A stretch of DNA of 64,000 nucleotides, taken from contig JBHZQV010000002.1 of the NCBI GenBank assembly GCA_042867185.1, forward strand, positions 248,001 through 312,000, given 5' to 3'. Shown one piece after another: positions 38,226 through 46,690 of this stretch (the first letter of the stretch is position 1; each line of letters begins with the position of its first letter). The DNA is from Xylophilus sp042867185 (GTDB taxonomy: Bacteria; Pseudomonadota; Gammaproteobacteria; Burkholderiales; Burkholderiaceae_C). Below the pieces are notes generated by a model that did no database searches, had not been told where the DNA came from, and worked only from the letters and a program-made list of their open reading frames with translations. A program made the translations under genes and the position numbers.

Positions 38226-38822
38226 GTGACCGCCGCGCTCTCCGTCGCCCGCAGCGAGCTGGTCCTGGGCGGCCAGAAAAGCGGCAAATCCCGCCGCGCC
38301 GAACGCCTGGCCGCCGCCTGGCTCGCCGCGTCGCCGCAGCACCGCGGCGTGATGCTGGCGACCGCCACGCCCTGGGACGACGAGATGCGCGCCCGCATCG
38401 ACCGCCACCGCCAGGACCGGGCCGAGCGGCTGCCCGGCATGCGGACGGTGGAAGAGCCGCTGCACCTGGCCGAAGCCCTGGCCGCGCACAGCCGGCCCGA
38501 CACACTGGTCGTGGTCGATTGCCTCACCCTGTGGCTCACCAACCTCCTGATGCCTGCCGCTGCAGAAAGTACCGAACCGAATAGGCCTCCGGCCGGCGAT
38601 CTGTCAAGGCTGATAGCTATGCTTCTGATAGCAATCGAGCAGGCGCCCGGCCCGGTGGTGCTGGTCTCCAACGAGATCGGCCTGGGCGTCGTGCCGCTCG
38701 GCCGCGAGGTGCGCCGCTTCGTCGACACCCTCGGCTTGCTCAACCAGGGCGTGGCTGCCACCTGCGCCCGGGTGACGCTGGTGGCGGCCGGATTGCCGCT
38801 GACGCTGAAGGACACGCCGTGA
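38226..38822 (+). CDS. cobU: Bifunctional adenosylcobinamide kinase / guanylyltransferase
   Basis: 198 residues; it phosphorylates adenosylcobinamide and adds GMP in nucleotide-loop assembly. The P-loop GGQKSGKSRRAE is near residue 15, and VVDCLTLWLTNLL and VSNEIGLGVVP are conserved. An extra stretch in the middle (PAAAESTEPNRPPAGDLSRL) maps onto a dispersed-repeat-like DNA segment at 38581-38634, an apparent in-frame insertion. The start GTG 38226 is a choice; no ATG fits. Its stop overlaps the GTG of btuF. A 97-bp gap to cbiA holds only a meaningless 34-codon frame. Confidence 0.92.
   Translation: MTAALSVARSELVLGGQKSGKSRRAERLAAAWLAASPQHRGVMLATATPWDDEMRARIDRHRQDRAERLPGMRTVEEPLHLAEALAAHSRPDTLVVVDCLTLWLTNLLMPAAAESTEPNRPPAGDLSRLIAMLLIAIEQAPGPVVLVSNEIGLGVVPLGREVRRFVDTLGLLNQGVAATCARVTLVAAGLPLTLKDTP
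38581..38634. repeat. Dispersed repeat-like insertion inside cobU
   Basis: ATAGGCCTCCGGCCGGCGAT, then CTGTCAAGGCTGATAGCTAT and GCTTCTGATAGC. The end is a GCTAT-N7-ATAGC palindrome, and the whole resembles the short repeat (GGCCTCTAGCGCCC-type left part, GCTATC/GATAGC right part) that I recall from Comamonadaceae. It is AT-richer than the surrounding gene and stays in frame. Confidence 0.5.
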
Positions 38823-39736
38823 AACCGCCGACCCCCCCTTTCCTCTCGCCCGGCCGGCGCCGCGGGTTCGCCGCTGCCGCGCTGGTGCTGCTCTCGGCGT
38901 TGGCGGCCCCGCTCCATGCGCAGGCGCCGCCCTTCGACATCACCGACGGCCGCGGCCGCACCCTGCGATTCGAGCGGCCGCCGCAGCGCATCGTCAGCCT
39001 GCTGCCCTCGCTCACCGAAAGCGTCTGCGCGCTCGACCAGTGCGACCGGCTGGTGGGGATCGACCGGTATTCCAATTTTCCCGAAAGCGTGCGGCACCTG
39101 CCGCAGCTGGGCGGCGGCATCGACCCGAACATCGAGGCGATCGTCGCGCTGCGGCCCGACGTGGTCCTGCTGGCCGTTTCCTCGCGCGCCAGCGACCGGC
39201 TGGAGGCGCTGGGCATCCGGGTCGTGGCGCTGGAGCCCAAGACCCATGCCGATGTGCGGCGGGTGCTCGACACCCTGGGGCGGCTGCTGCAGGTGCCGGG
39301 CGACGCGGCGTCGCGCGTCTGGCGGGTGATCGACGCGGGCGTGCAGGCGGCGGCGCAGTCGGTGCCGCGGCGGGCAAGGCCGACGCGGGTGTACTTCGAG
39401 GTCAGCCGCGGGCCGTACGCGGCGGGTGCCTCGTCGTTCATCGGCGAGACGCTGGTGCGGCTCGGCGCGCAGAACGTGGTGCCGCCCGACCTGGGCCCGT
39501 TCCCGCGGCTCAATCCCGAATACGTGGTGCGCGCGAACCCCGACCTGATCATGGTCGGCAACCGCAGCATGCAGGCCATGGTGCCGTACCCCGGCTGGCA
39601 GAGCATGCGCGCTATCCGCGAGCAGCGCATCTGCGTCTTCGGCCCCGACGAGGCCGACGTGGTGGTGCGGCCCGGCCCCCGCATGGCGGATGCGGCCCGG
39701 ATCATGGCGCGCTGCCTGGCGCAGAAGGCGCCGTGA
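38819..39736 (+). CDS. btuF: BtuF-like periplasmic cobalamin-binding protein
   Basis: 305 residues. An N-terminal signal peptide (RRRGFAAAALVLLSALAAPLHA) is followed by a class III periplasmic binding-protein fold (PeriplasmicBP_2): RIVSLLPSLTESVCALD, GGGIDPNIEAIVALRPDVVL, and FIGETLVRLGAQNVVP. It delivers corrinoids to the BtuCD transporter. The start GTG 38819 overlaps the cobU stop (GTGA). btuC follows 64 bp downstream. The fold also occurs in haem and siderophore systems; the B12 assignment rests on the riboswitch and btuB/btuC/btuD neighbours. Confidence 0.9.
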   Translation: MKPPTPPFLSPGRRRGFAAAALVLLSALAAPLHAQAPPFDITDGRGRTLRFERPPQRIVSLLPSLTESVCALDQCDRLVGIDRYSNFPESVRHLPQLGGGIDPNIEAIVALRPDVVLLAVSSRASDRLEALGIRVVALEPKTHADVRRVLDTLGRLLQVPGDAASRVWRVIDAGVQAAAQSVPRRARPTRVYFEVSRGPYAAGASSFIGETLVRLGAQNVVPPDLGPFPRLNPEYVVRANPDLIMVGNRSMQAMVPYPGWQSMRAIREQRICVFGPDEADVVVRPGPRMADAARIMARCLAQKAP

Positions 39737-39800
39737 TCGTGCGGAGCGACGACCCGCTGCGTTTCGCCCATCCGCCGGCGCTGCTCCGGAAGGGCCGCGC

Positions 39801-40805
39801 ATGAACGGCCGCGCCGTGGCGCTGGGCGCCGTGCTGCTGGTGCTGGCGGCGCTGCTGCTGGCCCTGGGTGCCGGCATCGGCAGCACCGGCTTCGAGAGCC
39901 TGGTCGCGGCGCGGCAGGACCCGGTCGCCTGGCAGATCGTCTGGGAGATCCGGCTGCCGCGCACCGCCGGCGCCTGGGTGGCCGGCGCGCTGCTGGGCCT
40001 GGCGGGCGCGGTGGCGCAGGGGCTGTTCCGCAATCCGCTGGCCGACCCGTACCTGCTGGGCAGCGGCTCGGGCGCCTCGCTCGGCACCGCGCTGGCGCTG
40101 CTGTGGGGCGGCCAGACGGCGTCGCTGGCCACGGCCGGCAGCCTGTGGCTGCAGCTGGGCGTGACCGGTGCCGCCTTCGCCGGTGCGGTGCTGGGCGTGG
40201 TGCTGACGCTGCTGCTGGCGCGCGGCGCCCAGCACACGATGCGGCTGCTGCTGGGCGGCGTGATCGTCGGCGTGGTGCTCGGCGCGGGCAAGGACCTGGT
40301 CACGGTGGCGGCGCCGCGCATCCTCGAATCGATGCAGGGCTTCACCTTGGGCAGCACCAGTTTCCTGGGCTGGCAGGCGGTGGCGCTGATGGCCGCCGCG
40401 CTGGCGCTCTGCCTGCTGGCCGCACGGCTGCTGGCACCGGTGCTCGACGGCCTGGCGCTGGGCGAAGCCACCGCCGCCAGCATGGGCCTGTCGCTGCCCT
40501 GGCTGCGCGCCGCATTGGTGGCGGTGCTGGCGCTGGCCACCGGCACCGCGGTGGCGCAGACCGGGCTGATCGCCTTCGTCGGGCTGGCGGCGCCGCACCT
40601 GGTTCGGCCGCTGCTGCACTCGACCCATGCGGCGCTGCTGATGCTGTCGGCCTGCATGGGCGGCGCGCTGCTGATGGCGGCCGACCTGCTGGCCCGCTGG
40701 CTGATCGCGCCGCAGGAGCTGCCGGTGGGCGTGCTGACCGCGCTGCTGGGCGGAGGCTACCTGCTGTGGCTGATGCACCGGCGCTCGCTGCGGGGTGGGT
40801 CGTGA
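39801..40805 (+). CDS. btuC: BtuC-like corrinoid ABC transporter permease (FecCD family)
   Basis: 334 residues with about ten hydrophobic helices. FecCD-family motifs are clear: RLPRTAGAWVAGALLGLAGA, LFRNPLADPYLLGSGSGASLG and GLIAFVGLAAPHLVRPLL. It forms the inner-membrane channel for the substrate brought by BtuF. The start ATG 39801 is chosen as the first Met before the first helix. btuD follows 64 bp after its stop. Confidence 0.93.
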   Translation: MNGRAVALGAVLLVLAALLLALGAGIGSTGFESLVAARQDPVAWQIVWEIRLPRTAGAWVAGALLGLAGAVAQGLFRNPLADPYLLGSGSGASLGTALALLWGGQTASLATAGSLWLQLGVTGAAFAGAVLGVVLTLLLARGAQHTMRLLLGGVIVGVVLGAGKDLVTVAAPRILESMQGFTLGSTSFLGWQAVALMAAALALCLLAARLLAPVLDGLALGEATAASMGLSLPWLRAALVAVLALATGTAVAQTGLIAFVGLAAPHLVRPLLHSTHAALLMLSACMGGALLMAADLLARWLIAPQELPVGVLTALLGGGYLLWLMHRRSLRGGS

Positions 40806-40869
40806 GCCCGCGTCCGGCCGTGCCGAGGGGGGCGTGCACCGCCACCGCGCCGAGCGGGCAGGGGGTTCG

Positions 40870-41640
40870 ATGAGCGCCGCGCTGGAAGCCCGGCAGGTCC
40901 ATGCCCAACTGGGCGGCACGGCGATCCTGCACGGCATCGACGTGGCCTTCGCGCGCGCTTGCTGGACGGCGGTCATCGGCCCCAACGGTGCCGGCAAATC
41001 CACGCTGCTGAAAGTCCTGGCCGGGCTGCTGCCATACGGTGGTGAGGTGCTGCTGCACGACCGCGATCTGCGCGGCTACGGCGGCCGGGCCCGCGCGCGC
41101 AGCCTGTCGTGGCTGGGCCAGAGCGAGGGCGACCGCGGCGGCGCCGACGACCTGACCGTCTACGACGTGGCCATGCTCGGCCGCCTGCCGCACCAGCGCT
41201 GGCTGGCCGCGCCCGATGCCGCCGACCGCGCCGCGGTGGAGCGTGCCCTGCGCACCACCCAGGCCTGGGACTGGCGCGCCCGGCCGCTGGGCGCGCTCTC
41301 GGGCGGCGAGCGCCAGCGGGTGCTGCTGGCGCGCGCGCTGGCGGTCGAGGCCGAGGTGCTGCTGATGGACGAGCCGCTGGCCAACCTCGACCCGCCGCAC
41401 CAGGCCGACTGGCTGCGGACGGTGCGCGCGCTGGTGGCCGAAGGCCGCACGGTGGTCAGCGTGCTGCACGAGATTTCGATGGCGCTGCATGCCGACGCGC
41501 TGGTGGTGGTGGATGCCGGCCGCATCCGGCACCGCGGCGCCTGCGGCGATCCGGCGACGCACCGCGCGGTGGAAGCGGTGTTCGACGACCGCATCGCGGT
41601 GCGGCGGCTCGACGACCAGTGGGTGGCGATGCCGCGCTAG
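40870..41640 (+). CDS. btuD: BtuD-like corrinoid ABC transporter ATPase
   Basis: 256 residues. Walker A GPNGAGKSTLLKVL, signature LSGGERQRVLLARAL, Walker B VLLMDEPLANLD and the H-loop VSVLHEISMA are all intact. It powers the BtuCD importer. The start ATG 40870 (MSAALEARQV) fits the usual first strand; an in-frame upstream extension overlaps btuC and is rejected. The ExbB-like gene follows 37 bp downstream. Confidence 0.94.
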   Translation: MSAALEARQVHAQLGGTAILHGIDVAFARACWTAVIGPNGAGKSTLLKVLAGLLPYGGEVLLHDRDLRGYGGRARARSLSWLGQSEGDRGGADDLTVYDVAMLGRLPHQRWLAAPDAADRAAVERALRTTQAWDWRARPLGALSGGERQRVLLARALAVEAEVLLMDEPLANLDPPHQADWLRTVRALVAEGRTVVSVLHEISMALHADALVVVDAGRIRHRGACGDPATHRAVEAVFDDRIAVRRLDDQWVAMPR

Positions 41641-41677
41641 ACCCCCAGGAAATTCACGGATTCAAGGAGCGAGGGAA

Positions 41678-42145
41678 ATGTCGATGGAAACGGGATTCGC
41701 GCAGGTCGCGCAGTGGCTGCTGTGGCCGGTGATGGCGCTGGTGGGGCTGTCGTTCCTGTACGCGCTGTGGTCGGCCGGCGCGACCGGCATGGAGGCGGTG
41801 CAGCGCTGGCGGAGTCCCGCATGGCGGGCCCTGCGCGTGGGGCAGGAGGATTCGCTCGAAGAGCTGGAGCTGCGCATCGTGCGGCAGATCGAGCCGGTGC
41901 GGCTGCTGAGCCGCCTCTCGCCGATGCTGGGCCTGATCGCCACCATGATTCCCCTCGGCCCCGCGCTGCAGAGCGTGGCCGCCGGCCAGGGCCAGCAGGC
42001 GCTGGCGGTGTTCAGCGGCGCCTTCTCCGGTGTGGTGCTGGCCCTGGCCGCCGCTTCGATCGGGCTGGTGGTGTATTCGGTGCGGCGCCGCTGGCTGCTG
42101 GCCGAACTGCTGGAAGTGCGGCGGCAGCGCGGAGTCACCGCATGA
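41678..42145 (+). CDS. MotA/TolQ/ExbB-type proton-channel family protein
   Basis: 155 residues, short for ExbB, with three hydrophobic helices: WLLWPVMALVGLSFLYALWS, SRLSPMLGLIATMIPLGPAL and AFSGVVLALAAASIGLVVYSV. The family motif LSPMLGLIATMIPLGPAL, with the conserved Thr and Gly/Pro residues, is clear. The start ATG 41678 follows GAGCGAGGG. It overlaps the DUF2149 gene by 4 bp (ATGA), and DUF2149 overlaps the CobN-like gene, so the three are translationally coupled. By analogy with ExbB-ExbD and TolQ-TolR it should use proton flow to drive work in the periplasm. Confidence 0.88.
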   Translation: MSMETGFAQVAQWLLWPVMALVGLSFLYALWSAGATGMEAVQRWRSPAWRALRVGQEDSLEELELRIVRQIEPVRLLSRLSPMLGLIATMIPLGPALQSVAAGQGQQALAVFSGAFSGVVLALAAASIGLVVYSVRRRWLLAELLEVRRQRGVTA

Positions 42146-42528
42146 AGCACCTCAGCGTACTGGCCGAGGAAGACGACGATCCGATGCTGTCGGCGATCAA
42201 CCTGATCGACGTGTTCCTGGTGCTGATCGTGGCGCTGCTTACCGCCGTCGCGGTGCAGAGCCAGTCGGCCGAAGGCGCGATCACCGCGGTGCGCAACCCG
42301 GGCCAGCCCGACATGGAGCTGGTGGTCACCGAGAACGGCAAGAGCATCCGGTTCAAGGGCACCGGCAGCGCGAGCCGCGGGCAGGGCGTGCGCACCGGCG
42401 TGGCCTACAAGCTCGACGACGGCAGCGTGGTCTATGTGCCGGAGCCGGGGGAGGGCGCGGCCGCCGCGGCGCCTGCCGCTGCATCGCCGGCACCTGCCGC
42501 GCCGCCCGCCGTCGGAACCGCGCGATGA
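42142..42528 (+). CDS. DUF2149 protein, ExbD/TolR-like partner
   Basis: 128 residues. One membrane helix near the N-terminus (MLSAINLIDVFLVLIVALLTAV) contains an Asp (LIDVFLV) in the place where ExbD/TolR carry their proton-carrying Asp. A small periplasmic domain follows (MELVVTENGKSIRFKGTGSASRGQG), then an Ala/Pro tail. DUF2149 genes are regularly found beside ExbB-like and CobN-like genes. It overlaps both neighbours by 4 bp, so equal production with the CobN-like protein is likely. Confidence 0.88.
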   Translation: MKHLSVLAEEDDDPMLSAINLIDVFLVLIVALLTAVAVQSQSAEGAITAVRNPGQPDMELVVTENGKSIRFKGTGSASRGQGVRTGVAYKLDDGSVVYVPEPGEGAAAAAPAAASPAPAAPPAVGTAR

Positions 42529-45500
42529 GGGTGGCTGGCGTCGCGGGAGCACGGCACGGCATCGGCGCACGGCGGTGGGCATGCGCCATCGCGCTGCTGC
42601 TGCTCTCCGTGCTGGCGCCGTGCGCCCGCGCCGCCACGCTGCTCTGGATCACCGCCGATGTCACCCCCGCCACCCGCACCGCCCTGCTGCAGCGGCTGGG
42701 CACGGAAGCCGGCCTGCAGGTACGGCACACCGAGTACCCGATCGCCGGCACGCCCGGCCTGGACGGTGCGCAGTCCGCCGCGCTCGACCAGGCGTTGTCC
42801 ACGGCCGATCTCGTGTGGATCGATGCGCCGCATCCGACGATCGAGGCGCGGCTCACGTCCCTCGTCGGCCCGCGCGCGGACGCCTTCGCCCGGCGCCGAC
42901 CCGGCCGCCTCGTCTGGACGACCGCGGCCTTCGCCGCCGGCGACACGCCCGCGGCCCGCATGGCCGCCTACCTGCAGGCCGGCGGCGAGGCCAACATGCG
43001 CCATGCGGTGGCGCTGGCCGCCGCGGTCGCGACCGGTGCCGCGCTGCCGGCGCTGCCCCCGCCGCAGCCCTTCGCCACCCGCGGCCTCTACACCCCCGGC
43101 GCGCCGGCGCTGTTCGCCGATGCGGAAGCCTTCGCCCGCTGGCAGGCCGCGCAGCCGGCCTTGAAAGACCTGCCGACTGTCGCGCTGCTGGTCCACCGCT
43201 ACCACTTCGTCAACGGCGCGACCGACTGGCTCGACCAGTGGATCGCCCTGTTCCGCCGGCACGGCCTGCTGGCCTATGCGGCCTTCGGCCCGCAGGCCGA
43301 CGTGCCGGGCCTCTCGCAGCTGCTGGAGGTGCCTGACGGCGCCGGCGGCCGCACGCTGCAGGCCCGCGCCATCGTGCTGCACCAGCTGGTCCCGCAGGCC
43401 GCGGCCCTGCAGCCGCTGTTCGACCGCTGGGGGGCGCCGGTGATCGCCACCCAGCCCTACCGGCAGGGCGGCACCGGCGAATGGGAGGCCGACGCGCAGG
43501 GCCTGGCCTTCGGCGACGTGCCCTTCTACCTGGCCCAGCCCGAGGGCGCGGGCGCCGTCGATCCGCTGATGGTGCTGGCCCATGCCGACGGCGGCCGGCG
43601 GCCCGAACTGGTGGTGCGCCAGGCCGATGCGGTCGCGGCCAAGGTGCGCCGGCTGGTCGCCTTGCGGGACACGCCCCGGGCGCAGAAGCGGCTGGTCGCG
43701 ATGGTCTACAACTACCCGCCGGGCGGCACCAACTTCGGCGCCTCGTTCCTCAACGTGCCGCGCAGCCTGGAGCGGGTGTCGCAGGGCCTGGCCGATGCCG
43801 GCTACACCACCCGCGGCCTGCCCGAGGCGCAGTGGATAGCCGGCCTGAAGCCGCTGCTGCGCGCCTACTACCCCGATGCCGACCTGCGCGGACTGCTGGA
43901 GACCGGCCAGGCCGCCGCGCTGCCGCTGGCGCAGTACCAGCGCTGGTTCGACACGCTGCCGGCCGCGGTGCGCCAGCGCATCGAAGGCCAGTGGGGCCCG
44001 GCCGCGCGCAGCCGCTACCTGGTGCAGTGGCAGGGCGCACCGGTGTTCGTCGTTCCGCGGCTGCAGGTCGGCCACCTGTCGGTGCTGCCGCAGCCGCCGC
44101 GCGAGGAAACGCTGCGCCAGGGCCAGAACGCCTTCATGCACCGCAGCAAGACGCCCCTGTCGCACCACTACCTGGCGGTGTACCTGTGGGCCGGCCAGGC
44201 CGACGCGCTGCTGCATTTCGGCACCCACGGCACGCAGGAGTGGGCGCCCGGCAAGGCCCGCGCGCTGGACGTGCACGACGACGCGCTGCTGCCCCTGGGC
44301 GAGGTGCCGGTGGTCTACCCCTACATCGTCGACAACCTGGGCGAGGCGCTGACCGCCAAACGCCGTGGCCGCGCGGTGCTGGTGAGCCACAAGACGCCGG
44401 TGTTCTCGCCCGCCGGCTTCAACGCCCGCATGGCCCACATGCACGAGCTGATGCACGAGTGGGAGACGGTCGACGCCGGCCCCACCCGCGCCGCGCTGGA
44501 GAAGGAACTGACCGCGCAGTTCGTCGAACACAAGCTGCACCACGACCTGGGCTGGAGCGCCGAGCGCATCGCCCGGGAATTCGAGCCGTTCCTGGAGATC
44601 CTGCACCCTTACCTCGACAGCCTGGCGCAGAGTTCGCAGCCCAAGGGCCTGGCCGCCTTCGGCATCGCGCCCGACGCGGCCCAGCGCCAGCAGACCATCC
44701 TCCAGGCGCTGCGCAAGCCGCTGATCGAGGCGCTGGGCGAGGACATCGACGAGGCCTTTCTGATCGACCACGCCGGCATCGCCACCGCCCGGCCCGCGCG
44801 CTGGCTGGCGGTGGCGCTGCGCGATCCGCAGGCGGCCAGCGTGCTGGACCTGCGGCCGGCGGTGCCGCCCGAAAAACCGGCCGCCACCGCGGAACCCGTT
44901 CGTGCCGAAGATTTCGTGCCCAACCGCGCCGCCCGCAAGCCGATCGACAGCCCCGCCTTGCTGGCCCTGGCCCGGCGCGCGCAGCAGCTCGACGCGCTGC
45001 TCGCGACCGAAGGCGAGATGCCCGGCCTGCTGGCGGCGCTGGACGGCCGCTTCATCCCGGCGGCCTACGGCGGCGACCCGATCCGCAACCCCGACAGCCT
45101 GCCGACCGGCCGCAACCTCACCGGCCTGGACCCGGCGCGGCTGCCCACCCGCAACGCCTACGACGTGGCGCAGACGGTGTTCGCCGATTGGTTGAAGGGC
45201 TGGTGCGCGTCGCACGGCGGCGTCATGCCGGGCCGGCTGGCCCTGTCGCTCTGGGCCGGCGAAACATTGCGCCAGCAGGGCGTGATGGAAGCGCAGGCCC
45301 TGGTCGCCCTCGGCGTGCGCCCGGTGTGGGACGACAGCGGCCGGCCGGTCAAGGTCGAGTTGATCCCGCGGCAGGAGTTGCAACGCCCGCGGGTCGACGT
45401 GCTGCTGAGCATCACCGGCTCCTACCGCGACCAGTTCCCGGCCCTGATGGCCCTGATCGACCAGGCGGTGGCGGTGGCCGCGCAGGCCGAGCCCGACAAC

Positions 45501-46670
45501 GCCGTCACCGCTAACACCCGCCAGGTCGCGGCCGAGCTGCGCCAGCGCGGCGTGCCGCAGGCCCAGGCCGACACGCTGGCGCGCGCCCGCAGCTTCGGCA
45601 ACGCGATGGGCGACTACGGCACCGGCATCGCCGAGGCGGTGCAGGACGACGGCCTGAAGGCGCAGGACGCGCGGCTGGGCGAATTGTTTCTGCAGCGCAT
45701 GGGCCAGCCCTACCTCGACGGCCAGCCGGTGCAGGGCGTTGCGCCCGGCACCGCCCGCGAGGCGCTGGGCGCGCACCTGCGGCGCACCGATGCGGCGGTC
45801 ATGTCGCGCAGTTCGCACCTCTATGCGATGGTCAGCTCCGACGACCCGTTCCAGTACCTGGGCGGCCTGGCCGCCGCGGCCCGCAGCGCCGGCCGCAAGG
45901 ACGCGGTGGACCTCTACGTCAACCAGCTCCAGGACAGCGGCGAGCCGGTCACCGAGACCGCGCAGCGCGCCATCGCGCTGGAGATGCAGTCGCGCTACCT
46001 GCACCCCGGCTGGCTGCAGGCGCAGAAGGCCGAAGGCTACGCCGGCACGCTGCAGGTGCTGAAGGCGGTGCAGTTCGCCTGGGGCTGGCAATCGGTGCAG
46101 AAGGACAGCATCCGCTCCGACCACTGGCAGAGCTTCTACGAGGTGCTGGTGCAGGACAAGCACCGGCTCGGCGTACCGCAGTGGCTGGACCAGAACAGGC
46201 AGGCCTATGCGCAGACGCTGGAGCGGCTGGTGCAGGCCCAGCGCCAGGGCTACTGGCAGGCCGACGCCGCCACGCAGCGCGACCTCGCCGAGCGCTACCG
46301 TGCGCTGACCCGGGCCGAGCCGCTGGCGCTGGAGCAGGCGTCGGTGCGGCAGTGGGCCGAGCAGCGTGCGTCGCCGGAGGCGCCGGCCGCTCCCGTCGGC
46401 ATGCAGGCCGCCGCCAACGCGGCCGCCGCACCCGTCACCCCTCCGCCGGCTGCACGACCCGCCGCGCCCGCAGCGCCTGCCGCAGTGCCGCCGCCCGGGC
46501 AAGGCGTGCGGCTGGAGCGGGTGCCCGATCCGCCGCCGGCATCGGCCGCCGCATCCCGCTTCATCCAATGGCTGGCCGGCGCGCTGGTGCTGCTGGTCGT
46601 CGCCGCCGGCGCCGCCTGGCAGGCCCAGCGCCCGGGCGCACCCCGCTGGCGGACAGCCGCCGGCACCTGA
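42525..46670 (+). CDS. CobN-like chelatase with signal peptide and C-terminal membrane anchor
   Basis: 1381 residues of the CobN/BchH magnesium- and cobalt-chelatase large-subunit family. Core motifs are present: LVAMVYNYPPGGTNFGASFL, FMHRSKTPLSHHYLAVYLWA, HFGTHGTQEWAPGKARAL at about 564, and LSITGSYRDQFPALMALID. Unlike the cytoplasmic cobaltochelatase it begins with a clear signal peptide (RRWACAIALLLLSVLAPCARA, cleavage near 36) and ends with a Pro/Ala linker and one membrane helix (residues about 1346-1366, LAGALVLLVVAAGAAW). The body should therefore sit in the periplasm, anchored to the inner membrane. No CobS/CobT-type ATPase is nearby; instead it is coupled to ExbB-like and DUF2149 genes. 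The substrate is unknown: a corrinoid or another tetrapyrrole, inserting or removing metal. Confidence 0.88.
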   Translation: MRVAGVAGARHGIGARRWACAIALLLLSVLAPCARAATLLWITADVTPATRTALLQRLGTEAGLQVRHTEYPIAGTPGLDGAQSAALDQALSTADLVWIDAPHPTIEARLTSLVGPRADAFARRRPGRLVWTTAAFAAGDTPAARMAAYLQAGGEANMRHAVALAAAVATGAALPALPPPQPFATRGLYTPGAPALFADAEAFARWQAAQPALKDLPTVALLVHRYHFVNGATDWLDQWIALFRRHGLLAYAAFGPQADVPGLSQLLEVPDGAGGRTLQARAIVLHQLVPQAAALQPLFDRWGAPVIATQPYRQGGTGEWEADAQGLAFGDVPFYLAQPEGAGAVDPLMVLAHADGGRRPELVVRQADAVAAKVRRLVALRDTPRAQKRLVAMVYNYPPGGTNFGASFLNVPRSLERVSQGLADAGYTTRGLPEAQWIAGLKPLLRAYYPDADLRGLLETGQAAALPLAQYQRWFDTLPAAVRQRIEGQWGPAARSRYLVQWQGAPVFVVPRLQVGHLSVLPQPPREETLRQGQNAFMHRSKTPLSHHYLAVYLWAGQADALLHFGTHGTQEWAPGKARALDVHDDALLPLGEVPVVYPYIVDNLGEALTAKRRGRAVLVSHKTPVFSPAGFNARMAHMHELMHEWETVDAGPTRAALEKELTAQFVEHKLHHDLGWSAERIAREFEPFLEILHPYLDSLAQSSQPKGLAAFGIAPDAAQRQQTILQALRKPLIEALGEDIDEAFLIDHAGIATARPARWLAVALRDPQAASVLDLRPAVPPEKPAATAEPVRAEDFVPNRAARKPIDSPALLALARRAQQLDALLATEGEMPGLLAALDGRFIPAAYGGDPIRNPDSLPTGRNLTGLDPARLPTRNAYDVAQTVFADWLKGWCASHGGVMPGRLALSLWAGETLRQQGVMEAQALVALGVRPVWDDSGRPVKVELIPRQELQRPRVDVLLSITGSYRDQFPALMALIDQAVAVAAQAEPDNAVTANTRQVAAELRQRGVPQAQADTLARARSFGNAMGDYGTGIAEAVQDDGLKAQDARLGELFLQRMGQPYLDGQPVQGVAPGTAREALGAHLRRTDAAVMSRSSHLYAMVSSDDPFQYLGGLAAAARSAGRKDAVDLYVNQLQDSGEPVTETAQRAIALEMQSRYLHPGWLQAQKAEGYAGTLQVLKAVQFAWGWQSVQKDSIRSDHWQSFYEVLVQDKHRLGVPQWLDQNRQAYAQTLERLVQAQRQGYWQADAATQRDLAERYRALTRAEPLALEQASVRQWAEQRASPEAPAAPVGMQAAANAAAAPVTPPPAARPAAPAAPAAVPPPGQGVRLERVPDPPPASAAASRFIQWLAGALVLLVVAAGAAWQAQRPGAPRWRTAAGT

Positions 46671-46690
46671 CCTTTTCAGAAAGACATCCC

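Noticed and set aside
38125..38229. 34-codon frame overlapping the cbiA stop (MSGARLRAGW...)
   Set aside because: No recognisable domain, Arg/Ala/Gly/Pro-rich composition. It might be the relic of a deleted gene, but nothing supports that.
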